Positions 5,956 through 12,564 of a stretch of DNA of 19,515 nt are shown one piece after another. The translations under genes and the position numbers were made by a program. Location: the NCBI GenBank assembly GCA_002438565.1, contig DJPN01000026.1, forward strand, positions 1-19,515. Direction: 5' to 3'. Source of the DNA: Alphaproteobacteria bacterium UBA6411. Its GTDB lineage: Bacteria; Pseudomonadota; Alphaproteobacteria; CAAGCB01; CAG-977. Numbering within the stretch: the first letter of the stretch is position 1; each line of letters starts with the position of its first letter. A model generated the notes under the pieces. The model was not told where the DNA came from. It did not search any database and saw only the letters and a program-made list of their open reading frames with translations.

Positions 5956-7019
5956 ACAGATTTCCCTTTTACTGCTTTATCGTTTCATTTGCGTTGGCAT
6001 GCTGGCTGTTCAAGCCGTGCAGTCATCCGCAAACGGCTTTGACACCCGTCGGGTTTGAAGCATTGAACGGATTTGAAGACGATGAAGTGATTCGCGCTTT
6101 GCCCGCTTTGAAAAAATCGTGCGCCGTGCTGAAAAAACGCGCCGAATGGAAAAAATTTTGCAAAAAACTGAATAACAAAAACTTTGAAAATTCAGCTGAA
6201 CTGCGCGCTTTCGTCAAATCGGAAATGCGTCCTTTCGCCGTCGGGCAAACGGGACTGTTCACGGGATACTTCAAACCGGAAATGGCCGGAGCTTTGGAAA
6301 AAACGGAAAAATACACCGTTCCTGTTCTGGGCGTTCCCGCCGATATGATCAAAGTCGATTTGGGAAGATTTTATCCCGAACTGAAAGGTAAAACAATTTT
6401 CGGCCGCGTGAAAAACGGTGAGATCGTGCCGTATTTTACGCGCCGTGAAATCGAAAGCGGTAAAGCAAACGCCGCGGCGGTGGCTTGGGTTGAACACAAA
6501 GCCGATTTGTTTACCGCGCAAGTGCAGGGATCGACGGTTCTTGTTTTACCGGACGGACGGCGGATTTCTTTGCATTTTGCGGGGCATAACGGTCATTCGT
6601 TTTACGGCATCGGCAGGGATTTGGCCAAAAAAGGCATCCATTCCATGCAGGCCATTCGCAAATGGCTGATTGAAAATCCGCAGCACGGCGAAAAACTGAT
6701 GCACAAAAACAAACGCTACATCTTTTTCAAAACAGGTGACGATACGGATGCCGTAGGGTCGATGGGGGTCGCTTTGACACCGCGCAGAAGCTTGGCGGTT
6801 GATACGGATTTTATTCCGCTCGGCAGTTTTTTGTGGCTGGACACGGTTGCGCCCGACGGCGCGCCTTTGCGGCGACTGATGACCGCGCAGGACACGGGGG
6901 CGGCAATCAAAGGCATAGTGCGCGGCGACTTTTTTTGGGGAACGGGTGAAAAAGCTTTAAAAGAAGCTGGACGAATGAAGTCAAAAGGGACATATTTCGT
7001 GTTGTTGCCAAAGGACTGA
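5952..7019 (+). CDS. mltA: Membrane-bound lytic murein transglycosylase A
   Basis: Cleaves the glycan strands of peptidoglycan, leaving 1,6-anhydro-MurNAc ends. The 355 residues begin with a hydrophobic export segment (about 4-20). The MltA domain follows (about 95-260; TGLFTGYFKPEM, VQGSTVLVLPDG, FAGHNGHSFYGIGR). Last is the 3D domain (about 268-355), with VDTDFIPLGSFLWLD, AQDTGAAIKG (D314) and RGDFFWG (D326), the conserved aspartates that make up the active site. E. coli MltA is an outer-membrane lipoprotein; here C17 follows A14-L15-A16, which lacks the usual Leu at -3, so lipidation is uncertain. It overlaps the Tim44-like gene as ATGA and is followed after two bases by the next gene, so it belongs to the long rightward operon. 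Confidence 0.94.
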   Translation: MNRFPFYCFIVSFALACWLFKPCSHPQTALTPVGFEALNGFEDDEVIRALPALKKSCAVLKKRAEWKKFCKKLNNKNFENSAELRAFVKSEMRPFAVGQTGLFTGYFKPEMAGALEKTEKYTVPVLGVPADMIKVDLGRFYPELKGKTIFGRVKNGEIVPYFTRREIESGKANAAAVAWVEHKADLFTAQVQGSTVLVLPDGRRISLHFAGHNGHSFYGIGRDLAKKGIHSMQAIRKWLIENPQHGEKLMHKNKRYIFFKTGDDTDAVGSMGVALTPRRSLAVDTDFIPLGSFLWLDTVAPDGAPLRRLMTAQDTGAAIKGIVRGDFFWGTGEKALKEAGRMKSKGTYFVLLPKD

Positions 7020-7021
7020 AA

Positions 7022-7507
7022 ATGATAAAAACACCCATTCAACCGCCGACCAGACAGGATTTGCTGATATTTCAAGGGTTGCAGCGCGCGCTTGTTGAAA
7101 AAAAAGCGTTTGTCAAAATCGACTTCAAAGCTTTGAACAAAATCGGTTCGCCGTTTTTCAATCCGTGGGAAAACGTGGTGCCATTGCTGACGATTTTGGT
7201 TTTGTCGCTGGCAACGATGATTGTCGACAATCTGATGACGGGGACAATTGTTTTGACGGTTTTGATTTTGGGGTACGCTTTTTTGATGCCGTTTTTGTTG
7301 GAACCGTTTATGCAAAACCGTGTGGTCAAGCGGATTGTTCCCAGAATTGAAAAGTTTTTAATTGCTTGGCGGTACGGCGGTTTTTCCATTTGTTTAAGTG
7401 CGGATGCGCGTGTTTTATGCACCGCGCCGCAAGGTGACTGGCGGGTGTTTGCGGAATCCTATTTTCCCGATTTAATTCCCGCGGACAAGACGGACGACGG
7501 ACAATGA
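7022..7507 (+). CDS. Two-helix membrane protein of unknown function
   Basis: I do not recognise this 161-residue protein. It has a polar N-terminus (1-50), two closely spaced hydrophobic helices (about 52-70 and 73-96) forming a hairpin, then a basic stretch with NRVVKRIVPRIEKFLIAWRY, and a soluble C-terminus ending in DKTDDGQ. Both termini are predicted on the same, probably cytoplasmic, side because of the basic flanks. It starts two bases after mltA and overlaps smr by four bases (ATGA), so it is almost certainly translated with them. The coupling argues for a real gene. The context (mltA before, smr after) hints at an envelope link for the former only; no function is assigned. Confidence 0.82.
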   Translation: MIKTPIQPPTRQDLLIFQGLQRALVEKKAFVKIDFKALNKIGSPFFNPWENVVPLLTILVLSLATMIVDNLMTGTIVLTVLILGYAFLMPFLLEPFMQNRVVKRIVPRIEKFLIAWRYGGFSICLSADARVLCTAPQGDWRVFAESYFPDLIPADKTDDGQ

Positions 7508-8025
7508 CCGAAGACAACGATTTATGGCAAGCCGTCGCCGGCACGGTGCGTCCTTTGGGATCGAAACAGCCGCAGCCGAAAGCGAAAACGGTTTCCGTTT
7601 CCAAAAAATTGACGCTGAAAATCAAACCGTTGCGCCAAGAACCGCAAGAGGATTTTACAAAATACAAAGAATTGGAAGCAGGCGACATCGAATTTCTGGA
7701 CAGGAAAAACGGCTTGCGTTTTCGCAGCGGCGAAATGCCGATACAGGCAACGCTGGATTTGCACGGCCACACGCTGGAAAGCGGTGAAAAAGCTTTTAAA
7801 GACTTTATTGTTTCGGCATCGAAACGGAATTTGCGCTGCTTGCTGATTATCACGGGACGCGGCGGATTTTTCGGCCGCGGTGTTTTGCGCGCCGATTTGC
7901 CGCGATGGATTAACTCGCCCGAAGTCAGGGGGTTGATTTTGGCGTTTACGAACGCTCAGCCCAAAGACGGCGGCGACGGCGCGTTTTATGTGCTGCTGAA
8001 GCGCCATAGAAAGGATAAAAAATGA
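7504..8025 (+). CDS. Smr domain protein
   Basis: A 173-residue protein with a C-terminal Smr (MutS2-related) domain, a fold associated with nicking or structure-dependent nuclease activity on DNA or RNA. Seen: a basic, disordered N-terminus (1-50); the first motif LDLHG (84-88); the second motif ITGRGGFFGRGVLR (116-129), in which the more common HG-x-G is TGRGG; and GGDGAFYVLLKR (156-167), the final strand. This stand-alone Smr protein sits next to mltA in many alphaproteobacteria. It overlaps the upstream membrane protein and downstream mnmE by four bases each, in a run of coupled genes. The biochemical activity of this subgroup is not established. Confidence 0.9.
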   Translation: MTEDNDLWQAVAGTVRPLGSKQPQPKAKTVSVSKKLTLKIKPLRQEPQEDFTKYKELEAGDIEFLDRKNGLRFRSGEMPIQATLDLHGHTLESGEKAFKDFIVSASKRNLRCLLIITGRGGFFGRGVLRADLPRWINSPEVRGLILAFTNAQPKDGGDGAFYVLLKRHRKDKK

Positions 8026-9329
8026 ATTCAACCATTTTTGCCCCTGCGACCGCACAGGGAAAAGCGGGTGTCGCCATTGTCAGAATTTCGGGACCGAATG
8101 CCAAGCTTGCCTGTGAAAAGCTGTGCGGACTGAAAAATCCGACCCCGCGCAAAGCGATTTTCACAAAAATCCACACCGCCGACGGTACGCCGATTGACGA
8201 TGCTTTAATGCTGTTTTTCCCGCATCCGCACAGCTTTACGGGCGAAGACGTGGTTGAATTGCAAACCCATGGCGGACGCGCGATTTTGGCGGCTGTTTTA
8301 AAGGAATTGGCGGCGTTGGACGATTTCAGACCCGCGGACAGGGGCGAATTCACCCGCCGCGCCGTCGAAAACGGCAAAATGGATTTGACCGCAGCGGAAG
8401 GTTTGGCGGATTTGGTCGACGCCGAAACGGAACAGCAGCGGCGGCAGGCTTTGCGCCAAATGAACGGCGCTTTGGCGGGACTGTACGACGGCTGGCGCGA
8501 AGAATTGGTGCATTTGCTGGCGTGGATGGAAGCTTACATTGATTTTCCGGAGGAAGAAATTCCTCCAGAAGTCGCCGATTCAATCCGCGCCAAAATCATC
8601 GCTTTGCAAACCAAAATAGGTGACCACTTGAAGGACGGGCGCCGCGGCGAACGGCTGCGCGACGGTTTTCAAATCGCGATTATCGGCGCGCCGAACGCGG
8701 GCAAATCCAGCTTGATGAACAAACTGGCGCAACGCGACGTGGCGATTGTGTCGTCAACGGCGGGAACAACCCGCGACATAATCGAAGTGCGTATGGACAT
8801 CCGCGGTTATCCCGTTGTTATTGCGGACACGGCGGGGCTGCGCAAAACGGACGAGGAAATCGAAGCCGAAGGCGTTCGCCGCGCCAAAAAACGCGCCGAG
8901 GAAGCCGATTTGATTTTAGCGGTTTATGATGCGTCCGAAAGCGACGAAAATACGGAAACCGAATCGTTTCGAGGTCGAAACGTTCTGCGGATTATGAACA
9001 AAAAAGACAAAGTTCAAAATCCAGACGGCAACGGTTTATGGGTATCCGCGAAAACGGGTGAGGGTATTGACGTCTTGCTGAACCGTATCGGAGAATTTGT
9101 GGAAGACACGTTGTCAATGCGCGAAGAGCCGTCCTTGACCCGCGTTCGTCACAGACAATCGCTGGAAGAATGTTATGCGCTTTTGACGCAATCGCTGACC
9201 GCCCCCGCCATTGAATTGACGGCGGAGGATTTACGGCTGTCAATGCGCGCGCTGGGTAAAATCACGGGACAAGTTCGCGTTGACGAACTGCTGGATATTA
9301 TTTTCAAGGACTTTTGCATAGGAAAATAA
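8022..9329 (+). CDS. mnmE: tRNA uridine-5-carboxymethylaminomethyl GTPase MnmE
   Basis: With MnmG it installs the cmnm5 group on wobble uridine 34 of certain tRNAs, using a tetrahydrofolate-derived one-carbon unit. The 435 residues hold the N-terminal folate-binding domain (1-115; TIFAPATAQGKAGVAIVRISG), a helical domain (about 118-213 and the C-terminus), and an inserted G domain. In the G domain are G1 GAPNAGKS (222-229), G2 GTTRD (248-252), G3 DTAG (269-272) and G4 NKKD (326-329). The protein ends in the hallmark FCIGK with C432. Every catalytic motif is intact. It overlaps smr (ATGA) and precedes mnmG by four bases, so the two partners of the modification complex are made together. Confidence 0.98.
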   Translation: MNSTIFAPATAQGKAGVAIVRISGPNAKLACEKLCGLKNPTPRKAIFTKIHTADGTPIDDALMLFFPHPHSFTGEDVVELQTHGGRAILAAVLKELAALDDFRPADRGEFTRRAVENGKMDLTAAEGLADLVDAETEQQRRQALRQMNGALAGLYDGWREELVHLLAWMEAYIDFPEEEIPPEVADSIRAKIIALQTKIGDHLKDGRRGERLRDGFQIAIIGAPNAGKSSLMNKLAQRDVAIVSSTAGTTRDIIEVRMDIRGYPVVIADTAGLRKTDEEIEAEGVRRAKKRAEEADLILAVYDASESDENTETESFRGRNVLRIMNKKDKVQNPDGNGLWVSAKTGEGIDVLLNRIGEFVEDTLSMREEPSLTRVRHRQSLEECYALLTQSLTAPAIELTAEDLRLSMRALGKITGQVRVDELLDIIFKDFCIGK

Positions 9330-9333
9330 GGTT

Positions 9334-11193
9334 ATGTTTGATGTAATCGTTGTCGGCGGCGGTCACGCCGGTTGTGAAGCAGCTGCTGCCGCGGCGCGCA
9401 TGGGCGCGAACACGCTTTTGCTGACGCATAAAATCGAAACTATCGGGGAAATGTCGTGCAATCCCGCCATCGGCGGCTTGGGAAAAGGGCATTTGGTTCG
9501 TGAAATCGACGCTTTGGACGGCTTAATCGGCCGCGTTGCGGATAAAGCGGGTATTCAGTTCCGCATGCTCAACAGCTCGAAAGGTCCCGCCGTGCAGGGA
9601 TTGCGCACGCAGGCGGACAGAAAGCTTTACCGCCAAGCCATGCAGGATGAACTGCTGAACAACACGCCGAACTTGACGGTAGAGGCGGAGGCGGTCGAAC
9701 ACTTGCTTTACAAGGACGAAGACGGCCGGAAAATTGTTTACGGAATCGAAACAAGCGGCGGCAAACAGTATACGGCGAAAGCCGTTGTTTTGACGGCTGG
9801 AACGTTTTTGCACGGATTGATGCATGTCGGCGATAAAAAAACGGTCGGCGGCCGCGTCGGGGATATTTCGTGCGAAAATTTAACGGATTCCTTGGTGAAA
9901 TTGGGATTGCGCGTCGGACGGCTGAAAACGGGAACGCCCGCCAGATTGGACGGAACGACGATTGATTATTCCAAAACGCAAAAACAGCTGGGCGACGAAA
10001 ATCCCGAACCGTTTTCGTTTATGGACACTGAAATCACCGTGCCGCAAATTGCATGCTACATCACCGCGACAAACAAGGAAACGCACAAAATCATTCGCGA
10101 CAACATGTATCGCGCGCCGTTGTTTTCGGGACAGATTAAAGGTATCGGCCCGCGCTATTGCCCCAGTATCGAAGACAAGCTGGTCAAGTTTGCGGACAGG
10201 GATTCCCATCATGTTTTTTTGGAACCCGAAGGATTGGACGATAATACGGTTTATCCGAACGGGATTTCGACTTCTTTGCCCGAAGACGTGCAAGACGCGA
10301 TGATTCACAGCATTGCGGGGCTGGAAAACGTGCGCATCATCCGTCCCGGATACGCGATTGAATACGATTATATCGATCCGTTGGAAATGCGCCGCACGCT
10401 GGAAACAAAGAAAGTGTCGGGGTTGTTCGTTGCGGGACAGCTGAACGGCACGACGGGGTACGAGGAAGCGGCAGCTTTGGGGCTGATTGCGGGCGTCAAC
10501 GCCGCGCTGAAAGCGTCGGGAAGCGGCAAAGAGTTCATTTTGGACAGGGCTGATGCCTATATCGGCGTAATGATTGACGATTTGACGACAAAAGGCGTTG
10601 ATGAACCGTACCGCATGTTTACGTCGCGCGCCGAATACCGTTTGCTGCTGCGTTCTGACAACGCGGATTTGCGTTTGACGCAAAAAGGCATTGATATCGG
10701 CTGTGTCGGCGAAAAACGGCGAAAACTGTTTGCGGAAAAGCTTTCCGCTTTGCGTGAAGCCCGTGAAAAGTTGGAAAAAATCGGCGGCACGCCGCGCGAA
10801 TTGGAACTGTTGGGCTTTACGGTCAACAAGGACGGCGCGCACCGCAACGGGATGGATTTGCTGGCCTATGAAGAAATCGACTGGGACAAGCTTGCCGCCG
10901 TGTGGACGGAACTGCAGGGGATGCGCCGCGACGTTGTGGAGCAGCTGGAAATCGAAGCCAAATACAAAGGTTATTTACAGCGGCAGGAAGCCGATATTCG
11001 CGCTTTCCGCAAAGACGAGGCTTTAAAAATCCCCATGGATTTGGATTACAAAAAAATCGGCGGCTTATCCAACGAAGTGATTATCAAACTGTCAAAAGTC
11101 CGTCCCGAAACCGTTGGCGCGGCATCGCGCGTGTCCGGCATTACACCCGCGGCGATTACGGCGATTTTGGGATATATCAAATCGGCAAAGTGA
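9334..11193 (+). CDS. mnmG: tRNA uridine-5-carboxymethylaminomethyl enzyme MnmG (GidA)
   Basis: FAD-binding partner of MnmE in wobble-uridine modification. The 619 residues are standard. Seen: the dinucleotide-binding loop VGGGHAGCEAA (7-17); EMSCNPAIGGLGKGHLVREIDALDG (about 39-63, quoted in part: MSCNPAIGG) with conserved C42; FRMLNSSKGPAV; GRLKTGTPARLDG; ACYITATNKETH with conserved C241; and the second flavin loop LFVAGQLNGTTGYEEAAALG. The helical C-terminus ends in ETVGAASRVSGITPAAITAIL, which contacts tRNA and MnmE. ATAAGG precedes the ATG. In many alphaproteobacteria rsmG, parA and parB come next; here the following gene is convergent and unrelated, with only four bases between the stop codons. 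Confidence 0.98.
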   Translation: MFDVIVVGGGHAGCEAAAAAARMGANTLLLTHKIETIGEMSCNPAIGGLGKGHLVREIDALDGLIGRVADKAGIQFRMLNSSKGPAVQGLRTQADRKLYRQAMQDELLNNTPNLTVEAEAVEHLLYKDEDGRKIVYGIETSGGKQYTAKAVVLTAGTFLHGLMHVGDKKTVGGRVGDISCENLTDSLVKLGLRVGRLKTGTPARLDGTTIDYSKTQKQLGDENPEPFSFMDTEITVPQIACYITATNKETHKIIRDNMYRAPLFSGQIKGIGPRYCPSIEDKLVKFADRDSHHVFLEPEGLDDNTVYPNGISTSLPEDVQDAMIHSIAGLENVRIIRPGYAIEYDYIDPLEMRRTLETKKVSGLFVAGQLNGTTGYEEAAALGLIAGVNAALKASGSGKEFILDRADAYIGVMIDDLTTKGVDEPYRMFTSRAEYRLLLRSDNADLRLTQKGIDIGCVGEKRRKLFAEKLSALREAREKLEKIGGTPRELELLGFTVNKDGAHRNGMDLLAYEEIDWDKLAAVWTELQGMRRDVVEQLEIEAKYKGYLQRQEADIRAFRKDEALKIPMDLDYKKIGGLSNEVIIKLSKVRPETVGAASRVSGITPAAITAILGYIKSAK

Positions 11194-11197
11194 ATTA

Positions 11198-12445
11198 TCA
11201 GCGCGCGTACATGAAATGCTTGATGTGCGCGTTGATGAAATTTTCCAGCCATTTCAAATCGTCTTTGGGCAAACCGCGTCCGATGTGCGTGGTTTGTCCG
11301 TCTGCGCCGATAACCAAAGAATATTTGAAATCATAGCTGTTGTGAACGACATGCAGGGATTCCAGCTTGTCCGTCGGAATCAGAAATCCGAATGACGGCA
11401 ATCCCAGCCATTTGGATTTTATGCGGATGCCGTTTTTGGAAATGACAATTCGTTTTTTACGGAAAAACAGCGCGACGGGAATGACGACAAACAGGATTAC
11501 CGCCGCCAGCAGCAAAGGAATATACGGTAAAGGTTCGTGCCGGCCGACCGTTAAAGCGAAACCGAAAAACGCCGTGCCGAAAAAAGCGCACAAACACAGC
11601 AAAGCCGATGTTTTGGAAAAGGCGCTGTCGCGGATCAGCGGATCGATTTGACAGGCATCGGCTTCTTCAACGATGTTGAACGAATGGGGGACTTTGTACA
11701 AATCCTTTTCATTGACCTTGATTTTGTTTTCTTTAATCAAGCGGGGCAAGGGTTTTTGAATGTCCTCGGGGGCGATTTCGATAATGCCGTCCGCCGTGTT
11801 GAAAATAGCGGGCATATTCATTTGCCGCGCCAATTCTTCCCATTTTTTTGAAACGCCGTCCCCGTTGTTTGAAATATAAAGCGGTATGGTTTTTGTTTCG
11901 TTGGGATGCTGCAGGTCAATGATGTGTTGGGTAAATGATGTCAGTCCCAAAACATTGACGATGCGGGAACGGTAGCGGACGCCGATATAGCCGTCCAGTG
12001 AATCGGCCTGCCGCTGTCCCGTTTCAAACGGTTTTTGAATAACGACGGCGGCGAATTTGTGTCCGATAAAAAAATCGCGTCCGTAAAACATCAGCAAGAC
12101 GCGTGTTGTAATGATAAACAATCCCAAGCCGACGAACAGCCATGAAGCGGAAAAAGCCGTTTTCAGCGAAACGGGCGCATCATCGGCGGGGATGTCCAAA
12201 AACGACGACGGGGTTTTGAAATTAACCAGCACGCCCATGGCGATCATCAATATTCCGACGGCCAAGCCGAAGCAAACCCGCGCTTTCGATATTCTGTCCC
12301 TGGCCTGCGTCGGGCGGTGCGACAAATCAAAATCCAAAGAAGACGTCAAAGGACGCAAACGGCGTTTTTCGATTTTTCCGCTGTGTAAGTTCAGTCCTTC
12401 GATTTCATCCAAATCATTAACGGGAGAAGTGTCTTCGTGAACCAT
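11198..12445 (-). CDS. Four-helix membrane protein, unknown function
   Basis: I do not recognise this 415-residue protein. It has an acidic then basic cytoplasmic N-terminus (1-55), a first pair of hydrophobic helices (about 57-75 and 100-120), a long soluble domain (about 125-278), a second pair (about 280-300 and 307-328), and a C-terminal domain (332-415). The C-terminal domain starts after the basic FRKKRIVISKNGIRIKS and continues as strands ending in LPKDDLKWLENFINAHI. That layout (helix pair, basic edge, short beta domain, final helix) resembles bacterial PH-type membrane proteins, and the middle domain after the first pair may be a second copy. This is a resemblance only. AAGGGG precedes the ATG at 12445. 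It is divergent from the diguanylate cyclase and ends four bases from the mnmG stop. Confidence 0.8.
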   Translation of the reverse strand: MVHEDTSPVNDLDEIEGLNLHSGKIEKRRLRPLTSSLDFDLSHRPTQARDRISKARVCFGLAVGILMIAMGVLVNFKTPSSFLDIPADDAPVSLKTAFSASWLFVGLGLFIITTRVLLMFYGRDFFIGHKFAAVVIQKPFETGQRQADSLDGYIGVRYRSRIVNVLGLTSFTQHIIDLQHPNETKTIPLYISNNGDGVSKKWEELARQMNMPAIFNTADGIIEIAPEDIQKPLPRLIKENKIKVNEKDLYKVPHSFNIVEEADACQIDPLIRDSAFSKTSALLCLCAFFGTAFFGFALTVGRHEPLPYIPLLLAAVILFVVIPVALFFRKKRIVISKNGIRIKSKWLGLPSFGFLIPTDKLESLHVVHNSYDFKYSLVIGADGQTTHIGRGLPKDDLKWLENFINAHIKHFMYAR

Positions 12446-12508
12446 GATTGCCCCTTAAAAGAAGGTTTTTTTACATTTATGACAAATTCGGCTTTGCTCC
12501 GCAAGAGC

Positions 12509-12521
12509 ATTATACTATAAA
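12509..12521. promoter_or_regulatory. Overlapping divergent -10 elements
   Basis: The minus strand carries a perfect TATAAT (12514-12509) facing the membrane-protein gene; the plus strand carries TATACT (12511-12516) and TATAAA (12516-12521) facing the cyclase gene. Both -35 regions are weak (TTGCTC at 12494-12499 on the plus strand, 16 bases before TATAAA). The promoters would share DNA, so the two genes may compete for polymerase. Confidence 0.45.
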
Positions 12522-12564
12522 TAGAAGAGAAGAGAATATTTTTTGCGGATAAAAAAGGAAAACA

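Noticed and set aside
9880..10842. A 320-codon open frame on the minus strand inside mnmG
   Set aside because: It lies wholly antisense to a clear, full-length MnmG, shows no family motifs, and its R/F/Q-rich composition is typical of the antisense of GC-rich codons.
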